The position numbers and the translations under genes were made by a program. Shown here piece after piece: positions 11,445 to 22,017 of a stretch of DNA of 45,846 nt. Every line of letters starts with the position of its first letter. Position 1 is the first letter of the stretch. Origin of the DNA: Amanita rubescens (Eukaryota > Basidiomycota > Agaricomycetes > Agaricales > Amanitaceae); contig WION01000421.1 in the NCBI GenBank assembly GCA_015039365.1, positions 1 to 45,846 of the forward strand. Reading direction: 5' to 3'. The notes beneath the pieces are model-generated. The model had not been told where the DNA came from and did no database searches. It worked only from the letters and a program-made list of their open reading frames with translations.

Positions 11445-12181
11445 ATGCCGCCATCGAATCAAGTCCAAATCCCTGGTATGATAAATTCTTTTCATCAGTT
11501 TCTATCTAAACAACATAACAGCAGAAACGCATTTAGACGTGAACCCTCCGAACGACTCGTATGATGTCCCAGCTCTCATACCGAAACCGCCAGGCTTCTC
11601 TCTCGATGATCACCTCGACAGACTTACCAAAAAACTAGAACAGCCAGTTGAAAGCGAGCATGAAAAGGTGATGAACGAGATGAGCCGTGAGATGTCCGTC
11701 CTTCGGGCACAGCAGTACGAAATAGAAAGCTGGATTGTCCACAAGGCAAGTCATTATCTTCAAAGCTATATATATATACTAATTTTTTCGATATATTGGG
11801 CAGGATATAAATGCTTTTGACAAAATCGTGTTACGCGATTTGTTGCACAAAGCACAGGCGGTGCTAGCGCACGCTCGAATCAGGGGCTTGTCAGAATCAA
11901 AGTCACTTGACTATGGTATGGACCAGCACGCTCGCCATGAAAACGCCAAAGCGATGTTGGGCGCATTGCACACGAATCCCATCGCACAACAGCTGTCCGC
12001 TTCTGTGACAGCCCTCAATCTCCTAACGGAAGAATGTTCGCGCATCGGGGATGAAGTCGTTCATAAGGAGTTCATTAATCACAAGGGGTGCACAGCCGCT
12101 ATTGAGAGATGCAAGTCGGTCCCGGAGCGTGAAGCGTTCGGCCTGCTCCTCGAACTGGTAATGACTTACGGGTGGGAATGA
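11445..12181 (+). CDS. Hypothetical coiled-coil protein with a GC-AG intron
   Basis: Exons 11445-11475, 11522-11745 and 11804-12181 join to 210 residues beginning MPPSNQVQIPAETHLDVNPP. The second intron begins GCAAGT at 11746 and ends CAG at 11803. This non-canonical GC-AG junction is the only one that keeps IVHK joined to DINAFDKIVLRD. The protein is hydrophilic, with a helical Glu/Met/Arg-rich middle (HEKVMNEMSREMSVLRAQQ) and no signal peptide or membrane segment. I recognise no family. It lies between the Vps39-like gene and the P450 pseudogene. Confidence 0.55.
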
Positions 12182-12263
12182 CCCTCCAGCTATATTCAGA
12201 CTACTACTATCATTATTGGTTTGTACACTATTAGATACGACGATACACACTAGGGTTTGCTAT

Positions 12264-12370
12264 ATATAGGGGACAAAAAAGCGATTTCGACATTTCGAAT
12301 CTGTGCCCTCAGATAGGAGACAGTCGGCCGTTTCAAGCGATGCCTTGGCGTGTAGTCGCTGTAACATGTG
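12264..12370 (-). mobile_element. tRNA-related short element A
   Basis: The minus strand reads a degraded box-B-like 'agattcgaaatg' followed by a T6 run ('gctttttt'). This is the same layout as the better preserved members at 17570-17705 and 29570-29700. It sits at the outer edge of the first P450 duplication block, and its counterpart C lies at the same place in the second block, so it was copied with the block. Confidence 0.55.
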
Positions 12371-12557
12371 TCCACTATACACGAATCAATTGACATGCGT
12401 AATTCATGACGATCGGGCGACATTGCTAAAAAAACAGTTGTCATTGAGTAACATCTAATTCTAATAAACATTGATCGTCGAGCCATAGCACCATTTCCAC
12501 CACCATTAAAACTTGAACAATATAAATGAGACTTATAAACGAAGTCAATCACGTCGC

Positions 12558-14410
12558 TTAATGCCAAGCTTGCAAGCGACCAGCTTCCTTAGAAATCCCT
12601 CCCATATTTCGACCTAAGCGTGACAGGTTAGACAAACTCCGCGGTTCACGGGGGACACTAACCCGTTCATCAGGTCGCTCAAGAACAAAGCTATACCGGC
12701 GGAAAAGAGAAGCAACGACAATGCGCATCTCCATCATGGCAAGATTACGACCCACACAAGCTCTACATCAAACGGTCAGACAAATGGACGCAACTTAGCG
12801 CACAAGATCCTGCTCACCTTGGACCGACAGAAAACGTGTTGAGCGTCTTCTGCATAAGACTCTGGTCACGCTCGAACCACCGTTCGGGTCGGAAAACTTC
12901 GACATCTTCGCCCCAGACATTGACGTCGCGATGGATGGTGTAGCTGGGCACGCTGAGAATGGTACCTTCGGCGAAGTGTTGACCTGACACCGTCAAGCCG
13001 CCTTTTGGAGCAACGCGGGGAAGGCCGATACCAGAAGTGGTGTGAACACGGAGAGCTTCGTTGACGCAAGCGTCGAGATAAAGAAGGAGTTTGACCTGAT
13101 CAGCGGGTGCGACAACATCGTCTTCTGCTCCAAGATGGTCATCCAATTCCTTTTGAAGTTTCTCCTGGACGCGGGGATTGCTGGCAATGTGATAGATGAT
13201 AGCGGTAATTGAGCTAGAACGGCGTAAGTATAGGTGTGGTATATTAATGTTTCAACTTACTTTGCACTGCTATCCGAGCCGGCAATTAGGAAAGTTTGAG
13301 CTTCGGCTGTGAGTTCTTCTGCGCCCAAAGGCTTGCCTTCGTCATCGCGACCGTTCTGCAGTTTGCTGAGCAAATCGTTACGATCCGTGGGGTTTGCCAA
13401 TCGTTTCGCAACAGCCATAATAGATATCCCGGCCAAGTACCGAACACAGTCCGTTCCGAATCGGTATCCAGGAAGTTTGCTCACGATCGGCCTCCAAGAG
13501 GGAGGCAGCACACCTATGCACATCGAAAAGTCACCACGGCCATTCAAGATCTCAACGGCGGGAATGCCGATGACGTCCGAATTTATTTCCTCTTTGCCGT
13601 AGGAATTCATGAGGGCTTGTTGGCTGCCATGGTGTTTTGGGGCCATAGCGACATCTTTACCGGATTCTAACATTCCAAATGGAGCTCCGAATGACAGGTC
13701 TCCGATGATGTCAAACGCCAGATAGTTCACCCCTATGACGGCTCTTGTATCAGTTTTGTAAACTATGCGTCATGGGACCAGAGCTTACAGGGAAGGACAT
13801 TCAGGTAGAGTCGTCCATCTCTACCCTCCCATCCGCCTTCTCCATCGTTTCCGGACATGCCTTTGAGAGCGAGGTCGTGGAACTGATCCCACCGCTTGAT
13901 GAGTTGAAGAACATGACGCTTGAGGTGGGGCTCAAACTCGAGAACATTCTTCTGGGAGAAAATGTGCGAAATAATCTTGCGTTTACGCGTATGCTCGGGC
14001 CGATCACGAGTGTTGAACACGCCGCGTCTTATAGAGACGAAGGCATCATAAAAGTCGGATTTTAAAGCACCGTTTCCGTGACCGTAGATGGAGTTCAATG
14101 CCTCCGGGTCGGCGACGGAGATGTGATTGGGAGCAATGCGAACGATGGGTCCTGTTCCACGACCAAGTTAGCGAGCTAGATAACGTATCAAACAGGGATA
14201 CAAACCGTATTTTTGGTGGGCTTTATGGACGCTATCAGAGCGGTGTCCCATCTTGCTAACATAGCCCAACTAGAGATGGGAGAACTTTGCGAGGAAGGGC
14301 CCCGGTCTGCCCTTTACACCACAAGGATCTACGAGCCATGGAATAAAGTGGGCGAGGAGACCGATAGCGGGGATTGCGAGAGCTACAGTGTAGTAATTGA
14401 TAGAAGACAT
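12558..14410 (-). pseudogene. CYP53-like cytochrome P450, copy 1, disrupted
   Basis: Exons (minus strand) 14410-14206, 14151-13789, 13732-13261, 13213-12818 and 12762-12558 have the same boundaries as the intact copy at 18179-19974. It retains EALR (ExxR), FRPERW and the heme-binding FSVGPR/ACVGRNLA junction. Codon 47 is TAG (14272-14270) where copy 2 has TGG, which truncates the protein just after the membrane anchor. A 2-bp difference near 12631 shifts the last residues so that the frame runs on to LQAWH instead of ending at LTCHA. I infer that this copy is the damaged one. A downstream restart would lack the membrane anchor and first exon. Confidence 0.8.
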
Positions 14411-15944
14411 CTTGCAAGGAACTGAGGAGACATTGGACGGCGATATTTGGTGGTTTATGTACTGCGCTGCTGATGCCAGAGGTCATAATGGACACTGTTG
14501 ACAACGTTAACACCTCCATCGTAGCATCAGTAACCGTGACCGCAAATCTCCAAATGTGGCGGTGAATGAAACCATTTTCCGCACTTTCACAGTTGTTCTG
14601 ACCAGAAATATGTGGTCTTCTCCCACAATCGAAAATACTGGGGTGTGGTAACATGCTTGGCGTTGGCGCACATTACTCATTGACAGAACGAGACCAAGCT
14701 GAAATTGTCACGCCGTCACGTCCTGATTTCCTTTCCGGGTATTCCTTTCCTTTTTGGCGGCAGCGCATATCCGAATTTCCCATCACTCATTCCCAACAAA
14801 TAGAAGTTGCCTGGTGCATAAAAGTATACCTATGTGTTTAATATACCTGATTGGCCTTCCATGACAGAGTGCTTATGGCTCGCGCCTCATCCCAGTCTCC
14901 AGATAATAGCATTACTGGTGTACACGCCGACATTCAAGTCCCTTGTATCTTGCTTAATAACTTCTCGCTTGCGTCCCCAATAGGCAATCCGATTGGTGGA
15001 TTAGCCTTTTCCAGCGCGTTTGGTCAACTCGAACAAACGCATGAGTGGATGCTACTGGAACATGCCGGCCAACTACAGTGCTGGTGTATCGAGCTATGCC
15101 TCGGTGACAGTGGCGAGGTGAGCCTCCCTTGGCGCGCGTGCGATATTCTACGCCCTGCTCGAGTTTGCCAAGCAAAAGGCATTCCAGAACGTGTTTATGC
15201 TAAGTACGACTTCTCCGTGTCCGCGCGTGGTGCGAAAGACGAGCGGTCAACTGCTACGCGTGCAACGACTGAGTGCGCAATTAGCTCTTCTGTGCAACGA
15301 GCAGCAGGGCAGTGGGGACCATCGCTAGCTTGAAGTGATGTGTCCAGATCAGATAATGTGGATGAGAAGTATGACGTGGATGATAATCTTCCTCCGCGTT
15401 CCGGAGACGTTGGGCATCAGTACAGACTGCTACAACAAAGTAAGCAATAACTGCGGAGGCGGAACCCGGTTAGGTGCAGACGCTGTATGAGGGCGCGGGG
15501 TTGCAGCGTAGTGGAGAGATCATTTGAGGCCATGCGGGCGTGGGGCGGCAGTACAGCCGCAGGTACGGCATACGATGAGGCGGGAGGCAACAGCAGGTGG
15601 GGAGGCCATTGAGACAACGGGAGAAGGCGGTTGTGACGAGGACAACAGTAAGCTTTGTTGGAAGCCGTTTGAGTCAATGGGAGCGAAAGCAAGCAGGAGG
15701 GTGAGTTTCCATGACTGTAGCGCGGTGTAGGATACGTATGACTTTATCAGCACACATCACCCAAAGATATGTGCGGTGGCGGTTGCCGGAGGTGGGGAGT
15801 GACGGTGCATTAGTCCTCCTGCGTAGACGGCTTCTGGTGCCGGGATCTAGCATAAATAGTCCTACACGCGGGTGCGGGTCAACGAAAAAGGCAGCGGTAG
15901 TGAGGAACGCACCAACGACTCGCAATCTTCCAACTGGCACGGAA
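14411..15944. other. P450 upstream region, no supported gene
   Basis: Sequence shared with 19975-21275. It contains the presumptive P450 promoter just upstream of 14410, and several short frames, for example 14851-15333 on plus. These do not stay aligned in frame between the two copies, so I do not accept them. One stretch near 15040-15120 reads plausibly in copy 1 (NKRMSGCYWNMPANYSAG, then a GT donor) but is frameshifted in copy 2. Confidence 0.45.
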
Positions 15945-16445
15945 ACGACGAAGTGGATGGGGCCCGATTTTTCTCTTACCTCGTTCTGACGTCTTTCGCC
16001 TAGGCTCGGAAGCAACGCAAAGCAGAGGATTTCGTACGCGAACAAGAATGAGCGGCGAGAGAAGCCGAAGCGCTGCAAGCTCAAATCAAAGAAGACGCCA
16101 TGCACCAGCTACTGGCTAGAGAAGAGTGTTCAAAGCCCGGGATAGGGCGTAACCAGAATCCACGGTGGTACTGAAGCAAGTGGCTTGAGGTTTAGCATCG
16201 TCAGGTTGTTCCACCCAGAATGGTGCGCAGCTGCGTTCCGTTCCACATTTGAGGAGTACTTGTTTTTTTTTGCACCACCAGAACGTCTGGGAACTGTGTG
16301 CCTCGCCAGACCAGTCTTCGGCGACGTGAACGCAACCCTCTCCCTCAAGACGTCACCGGTCGTCTTCGACGTGCACTATTGTACCGCGACAGAAAGAAAA
16401 TAAAACAAGTCGAAGCAGATTTCGAAACAGGCGCCCGGCGTTGAT
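15945..16445 (+). repeat. Inverted segment between the two duplication copies
   Basis: This roughly 500-bp segment is the reverse complement of 21276-21777, while sequences on both sides match copy 2 in direct orientation. It holds an open frame from about 16146 to 16403 (GLRFSIVRLFHPEWCAAAF, then EEYLFFFAPPERLG). This frame is also open in the inverted copy (21553-21329 minus: LFHPEWCAAAFRSTFEEY) with mainly conservative changes, so it may be an exon fragment of an unidentified gene. Confidence 0.75.
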
Positions 16446-16550
16446 GAGAAAAAAATCACCTGCTGTGTCCGTCGAGATCAACCGTTTTATTTTCAAGCTT
16501 CTATGACCTTGACCGCTTACCTATATCGGCTTTGTTATGTGGTGCTTCAA
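16430..16550 (-). mobile_element. tRNA-related short element I, degenerate
   Basis: The minus strand begins 'aaagccgatataggtaagcg', then 'gtcaaggtcata', like the 5' half of element H at 21780-21890, but the box-B half is lost. It follows the inverted segment in copy 1 exactly as H does in copy 2. Confidence 0.4.
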
Positions 16551-16555
16551 GAATC

Positions 16556-16725
16556 AACATTACTCGGTGCCGAATCGCGTTTGTGATTGTTTGGCAGGGC
16601 GGCGCGAATCCGCGATCGCCGAGCCCCGGTCCGCGGATTATATAAGTAACCAATACGACTCGCCTCTTCCCCACACCGACTCTAGATGCTCGGACGACGG
16701 AGCAGATGTGATCCGAGTGTGACAA
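16556..16725 (+). promoter_or_regulatory. Orphan copy of the DHTKD1-type promoter
   Basis: It shares 'ttgtgattgtttggcagggc', 'gcgaatccgc', 'tccgcggattatata' and 'ttccccacaccgact' with 23917-24048, immediately upstream of the dehydrogenase start. Both have the inverted pair GAATCCGC / GCGGATT just before a TATA-like element. Here no coding sequence follows; instead the degenerate kinase-tail repeat begins. It looks like a promoter left without its gene. Confidence 0.5.
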
Positions 16726-16779
16726 GCTGCTGCCAGTTGGCGCAGATTTCCGTCGGTGGGCGAGTGATCATTCATCCGT

Positions 16780-17195
16780 TCAATCTTCTTTTCGCAGCTC
16801 AGTACGTTGTTGATTAAACTTCTGGCTTCCTCAGTTGTTAACCTTCACCACTAGCACATGCCTTGCATCCAGATGATTTTATTCGCATTCACAAAGGCAT
16901 GGAACGCCGACCACACCACTAGACGTGGGCCCCAAGAACATTGTTAGCGGAGAAGAAGCTTCGCAATGCATTTCCAGGATCGAAGTTCGAGAAGCGTAAA
17001 ATGGATGGAAAAGATGTTATATTGCTTCAATTTCGTAACGATAAGTATATAGACGAAGGATCCGATGAATACCAACAACTTAAGGATGGTTCCCACCCGT
17101 AAATGAAAGAATCCGATGATGGTCGAAAACTACGGGATTGGGTTTTAAATCACTTCTGGGAATTGAAGAATGTGTTCATCGTATGCTGTTTCAAA
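16780..17195 (+). pseudogene. Kinase-tail repeat, copy 1
   Basis: It is homologous to 23305-23760: 'ttcgcagctcagtacgtt', then HKGMERR, LRNAFPGSKFE, KRKMDGKDVILLQFRN, LKDGSHP and RKLRDWVLNHFWELK, with in-frame stops and shifts. In copy 2 this sequence follows directly after the CK1-like kinase gene. The kinase catalytic region itself is absent here. The origin of the encoded sequence is unknown. Confidence 0.6.
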
Positions 17196-17276
17196 TTTTC
17201 CTGGCTTCGATGAGGTCATATAATTTACGAACCATCATGCACACTCAACTAGTCGTTATCATCAATGATCTGCGCA

Positions 17277-17400
17277 CAAAGAAAGCCATTCCAGCAAGTT
17301 CTGAACCTGCATCCTCAGAGGGGAACAGATGCTGGATCAATCGATCGTTTCAAGCAATTGTTTCCAGCGATTGTGTTTGGCTACCGGTGAGTCTCGCCCT
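17277..17400 (-). mobile_element. tRNA-related short element G
   Basis: The minus strand contains 'caggttcagaacttgctgg', a mutated T-arm/box-B region, and internal 'gaaacgatcgattgatcc' units like its relatives. It has no T5 run, so its Pol III terminator appears lost. Confidence 0.45.
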
Positions 17401-17569
17401 ATAAAGCGCCATCATCCCTACGAGTCGGACGAGTTAATTCCACGACATCTTTGATTACACAAGATGGTTCACCGTTCAGTCATGTTGTAAAACCTATCAA
17501 GTCAAAGATCTCCCCGAGCGACATCTCCCGGGCCGACCATGGTGGTATTGAGGTCTTCCGAAACATAGA

Positions 17570-17705
17570 GCACAAAAGACGGCGCAACAGGTTTCGAACC
17601 TGCGGGTTCAGAAAGGACCAGGTGCTGGATCGTTTCGACCGATCGTTTCGAGCAATCATTTCAAACGATTGGTACCTGTATCCATGACCGTTAGGCTACT
17701 TGGTG
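17570..17705 (-). mobile_element. tRNA-related short element B, well preserved
   Basis: On the minus strand, box A is TAGCCTAACGG (17698-17688) and box B is GGTTCGAAACC (17600-17590), both matching the tRNA split-promoter consensus. The T arm can pair (CAGG/CCTG), followed by 'tgttgcgccgtctttt'. Between the boxes the expected anticodon region is expanded by repeats of 'gaaacgatc' and 'gaaatgatt'. The 5' and 3' ends do not form an acceptor stem, so it is a tRNA-derived element, not a working tRNA. Confidence 0.65.
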
Positions 17706-17857
17706 TAAGAACGCATTTATCCCCAAGAGCCAAAAAACGAGATGGGTGGGTCTCACTTTCCTGGGTTACTATTAGAGGCAATGTTATTCCTGCTGTGAAA
17801 TCCACCACATAGAGTCTCCCTGGCGTATGTTGGATGTGTCGAGGTCTCCCAAACGCA

Positions 17858-17950
17858 AAGGGCACAAAAAAGTGATTTCGACAAGTTTCGAACCTGCGCC
17901 CTCAGATAGGAGATAGTCGGCCATTTCAAGCGATTTCTGTAATATGCGTC
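17858..17950 (-). mobile_element. tRNA-related short element C
   Basis: The minus strand reads 'gcgcaggttcgaaacttg' (box B) followed by 'aatcactttttt', a T6 Pol III-type terminator. This is the counterpart of element A at the edge of the second P450 block. The box-A half is eroded. Confidence 0.6.
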
Positions 17951-20900
17951 CAACTACTAGACTGCACCTTATACACGAATCAATTCATATCGACATTGCT
18001 AAAAAAACAGTTGTCATTGAGTAACATCTAATTCTAATAAACATTCATCGTCGAGCCATAACACAATTAAAACTTGAATAATATAAATAGGTATGACTTA
18101 TAAATGAAGTCAATCACGTCGCTTAATGCCAAGCTTGCAAGCGACCAGCTTCCTTAAAAATCCCTCCCATATTTCGACCTAAGCGTGACAGGTTAGGCAC
18201 AAACTCCGCGGTTCACGGGGGACACTAACCTGTTCATCAGGTCGCTCAAGAACAAAGCTATACCGGCGGAAAAGTGAAGCGACGACAATGCGCATCTCCA
18301 TCATGGCAAGATTACGACCCACACAAGCTCTACACCAAACGGTCAGACAAATGGACGCAACTTAGCGCACAAGATTATGCTCACCTTGGACCGACGGAAA
18401 ACGTGTTGAGTGTCTTCTGCATAACACTCTGGTCACGCTCGAACCACCGTTCGGGTCGGAAAACTTCCACATCTTCGCCCCAGACATTGACATCGCGATG
18501 GATGGTGTAGCTTGGTACGCTAAGAATGGTGCCTTCGACGAAGTGTTGACCCGATACCGTCAAGCCGCCTTTTGGAGCAACGCGGGGAAGGCCGATACCA
18601 GAAGTGGTGTGAACACGGAGAGCTTCGTTGACGCAAGCGTCGAGATAAGGAAGGAGTTTGACCTGATCAGCGGGTGCGACAACATCGTCTTCTGCTCCAA
18701 GATGGTCATCCAATTCCTTTTGAAGTTTCGCCTGGACGCGGGGATTGCTGGCAATGTGATAGATAATAGCGGTAATTGAGCTAGAATGGCGTAAGTATAG
18801 GTGTGGTATATTAATGTTTGAACTTACTTTGCGCTGCTATCCGAGCCGGCAATTAGGAAAGTTTGAGCTTCAGCTGTGAGTTCTTCCGCGCCCAAAGGCT
18901 TGCCTTCGTCGTCGCGACCGTTCTGCAGTTTGCTGAGCAAATCATTACGATCGGTGGGGTTTGCCAATCGTTTCGCAACAGCCATAATAGATATCCCGGC
19001 CAAGTACCGAACACAGTCCGTTCCGAATCGGTATCCAGGAAGTTTGCTCACGATCGGCCTCCAAGAGGGAGGCAGCACACCTATACACATCGAAAAGTCA
19101 CCACGGCCATTCAAGATCTCAACAGCGGGAATGCCGATGACGTCCGAATTTATTTCCTCTTTGCCGTAGGAATTCATCAGGGCTTGTTGGCTGCCATGGT
19201 GTTTTGGAGCCATTGCGACATCTTTACCGGATTCTAACATTCCAAATGGAGCTCCGAATGACAGGTCTCCGATGATATCAAACGCCAGATAGTTCACCCC
19301 TACGACGGTTGTATCAGTTATGTGAACCATGCGTCATGAGACCAGAGCTTACAGGGAAGGACATTCAGATAGAGTCGTCCGTTTCTACCCTCCCATCCGC
19401 CTTCTCCATCGTTTCCAGACATGCCTTTGAGAGCGAGGTCGTGGAACTGATCCCACCGCTTGATGAGTTGAAGAACATGACGCTTGAGGTGGGGCTCAAA
19501 CTCGAGAACATTCTTCTGGGAGAAAATGTGCGAAATAATCTTGCGTTTACGCGTATGCTCGGGCCGATCACGAGTGTTGAACACGCCGCGTCTTATAGAG
19601 ACGAAGGCATCATAAAAGTCGGATTTTAAAGCACCGTTTCCGTGACCGTAGATGGAGTTCAATGCCTCCGGGTCAGCGACGGAGATGTGATTGGGAGCAA
19701 TGCGAACGATTGGGCCTGTTCCGCGACCAAGTTAGCGAGCTAGACAACATATCGAAAAGGGATACACACCATATTTTTGGTGGGCTTTATGGACGCTGTC
19801 AGAGCGGTGTCCCATCTTGCTAACATAACCCAACCAGAGATGCGAGAACTTTGCGAGGAAGGGGCCCGGTTGGCCCTTTACACCACAAGGATCTACGAGC
19901 CATGGAATAAAGTGGGCGAGGAGGCCGATAGCGGGGATTGCGAGAGCTACAGTGTAGTAATTGATAGAAGACATCTTGCAAGGAACTGAGGAGACATTGG
20001 GAGGCGAGATTTGCTGGTTTATGTACTGCGCTGTTGAGGCCAGAGGTCATAATGGACACTGTTGACAACGTTAACACCTCCATGGCAGCATCAGTAACCG
20101 TGACCGCAAATCTCCAAATGTGGCGGTGAATGAAACCATTTTCCGCACTTTCACAGTTGTTCTGACCAGAAATATGTGGTCTTCTCCCACAATCGAAAAT
20201 ACTGGGGTGTGGTAACATGCTTGGCGTTGGCGCACATTACTCATTGACAGAACGAGACCAAGTTGAAATTGTCACGCTGTCACGTCCTGATTTCCTTTCC
20301 GGGCATTCCTTTCCTTTTTGGCGGCAGCGCATATCCGAATTTCCCATCACTCATTCCCAACAAATAGAAGTTGCCTGGTGCATAAAAGTATACCTATGTG
20401 TTTAATATACCTGATTGGCCTTTCATGACAGAGTGGTTATGGCACGCGCCTCATCCCAGTCTCCAGATGGTAGCATTGTTGGTGTACACGTCTCCAGAGT
20501 CCGACCACGTCCAAGTCACAGGTACACAGGGTTATTTTGGGCTTTGTCAGTGGTGACTTGATCACGTCCGCTCCTTTCGACTCCTCACCCTTCCTCACCT
20601 CATTGCATGTGATCACTGTCCATATAAGATAGCTTGATCCCCACACCGATAATGGTAAGCAAATCTCGTTACCGATAAAGATCTGCACCTCGGTTTTCCT
20701 ATCAATCCATTTCCATCCGTCCTGTATCTTGCTTAATAGCCTCTCGCTTGCGCCCCAATAGGCAATCCGATTGGTGGATTAGGATTTCTAGCGGGTTTGG
20801 TCAATTCGAACAGACGCATGAGTGGACGCTACTGGAATATGTCCGCCAAGTACAGTGCTGGCGTATTCGAGCAATGCCTCGGTGACAGTGGCGAGGTGAG

Positions 20901-21275
20901 CCTCCCTTGGCGCGCGTGCGATATTCTACGCATTGCTCGAGTTTGCCAAGTAAATGATGTGGATGAAATGGATGGCGTGGATGATAATCTCCCTCCGCGT
21001 GTAGTTCCGGAGACGTTGGGCATCGGCACGGACTGCAACAACAAAATAAATAATAACTGCGGAGGCGGAACCTGGTGAGGAACAGATGCCTTATTGGACG
21101 CTGTATGAGGGCGCGGGAGATTGCAGCGAGGTGGAGAGACCTCACTTGAGGCTGAGGGCGGTAGCAGCCGCAGGTACGGCCTCATTCGAGGCATAAACAG
21201 TCCTACACGTGGGCATGGGTCAACGAAAAAGGCAATGGTAGTGGGGAAAGCACCAACGACTCGCAGTCTTCTAAC
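17860..21275. repeat. Segmental duplication block, copy 2 (P450 block)
   Basis: Direct copy of about 12264-15944. Exon lengths of the P450 are identical in both (205, 363, 472 and 396 nt), except for the last exon. Most differences are single substitutions. Copy 2 carries about 230 bp of unique sequence at 20490-20720 between 'gtgtacacg' and 'ctgtatcttgc', with no recognised element in it. Confidence 0.85.
18179..19974 (-). CDS. CYP53-like cytochrome P450 (benzoate 4-monooxygenase type), intact copy
   Basis: Exons (minus strand) 19974-19770, 19715-19353, 19299-18828, 18780-18385 and 18329-18179 join in frame to 528 residues. It starts MSSINYYTVALAIPAIGLLA (membrane anchor). Landmarks are GALKSDFYDAFVSIRRG, NTRDRPEHTRKRKI, NYLAFDIIGDLSFG, FLIAGSDSS (I-helix region), EALR (ExxR), FRPERW, and FSVGPRACVGRNLA with the heme Cys. 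The HTRKRK and DFYDAFVSI blocks are typical of CYP53, which para-hydroxylates benzoate in fungi using an ER-bound P450 reductase. The C-terminus REPRSLCLTCHA fits the expected family ending better than the longer frame of copy 1. The substrate is inferred from family only. Confidence 0.8.
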
Positions 21276-21777
21276 ACATTAAACAATGCCAACGCCAGCG
21301 CCTGCTTCGAAATTTGCTTCGACCTTTTTTATTTTATTTTTGTAGCGGTGTAATAGTGCATGTCGAAGGCGACCGGCGGCGGCAACTTGAGGGGGAGGGT
21401 CACGTTCACATCGTCGAAGACTGGTTTGGCGAGATACACCATTCCCAGACGTTCTGGTGGTGCAAAATAAATAAATAAGTACTCCTCAAATGTGGAACGG
21501 AACGCAGCTGCGCACCATTCTGGGTGGAACAACCCGACGATGCTAAACCTCAAGCCACTTGCTTCAGTACCACCGTGGATTCTGATTACGCCCTACTTTG
21601 AATACTCTTCCCTCGCCAGTAGCTGGCGCATAGCGTCTTCTTTGATTTGAGCTTGCAGCACTTCGGCTCCTCTCGCCGCTCGTTCTTGTTCGCGTTGCTC
21701 CCGAGCCTAGGCGAGAGACGTCAGAACGAGGTAAAAGAAAAACTGGGCCGCACTCACTTCGTCGTTTCCGTGCCAGG
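21276..21777 (-). repeat. Inverted counterpart of 15945-16445
   Basis: Reverse complement of the copy 1 segment. Its minus-strand open frame 21553-21329 (SIVGLFHPEWCAAAF, YLFIYFAPPERLG) and the charged stretch at 21720-21600 both align with copy 1. The breakpoints coincide with clean transitions to direct-orientation homology on either side. Confidence 0.75.
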
Positions 21778-21779
21778 AA

Positions 21780-21890
21780 AAAACGCCTGCTGCATCCGTC
21801 ATTTCCAGCGATTTTTTTTACGCAATCGTTTCAAGCGACCGCTTCCATGGCCTTGACCGTTTGCCTATATCGGCTTTGTGCTTCAAAATT
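21780..21890 (-). mobile_element. tRNA-related short element H, degenerate
   Basis: The minus strand begins 'aaagccgatataggcaaacg', then 'gtcaaggccatggaagcgg', resembling a serine-tRNA-like D arm. Then comes 'tcgcttgaaacgattgcg', but box B is missing. It precedes a short 'ggcgcgaatccgcc' promoter fragment at about 21912. Confidence 0.45.
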
Positions 21891-22017
21891 AGTACTCAGT
21901 GCTGGCGGCCCGCCGGCGCGAATCCGCCTTTTCAAAGTCCGATCTTCCTAGCTATTCGCCACTGGCAGCTGAAACTTGCAAGTACAATTCTCCTGGGACG
22001 AGTAATTTACGTCTATC

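Larger units (their letters stand above)
12264..15540. repeat. Segmental duplication block, copy 1 (P450 block)
   Basis: This stretch is nearly identical to about 17860-21180 in the same orientation. It spans element A, the whole P450 gene, its upstream region and the sequence up to 'tgtatgagggcgcggg'. Copy 1 has about 170 bp (15180-15350) not found in copy 2, and copy 2 has about 230 bp (20490-20720) not found in copy 1. High identity inside introns points to a recent event. Confidence 0.85.

Noticed and set aside
13296..13670. Plus-strand open frames over the P450 exons (also 18863-19237)
   Set aside because: These are antisense shadows of the P450 coding exon and carry no independent signal.
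14851..15333. A 160-codon plus-strand gene upstream of P450 copy 1
   Set aside because: The corresponding sequence in copy 2 is frameshifted and interrupted, and no family motif is visible.
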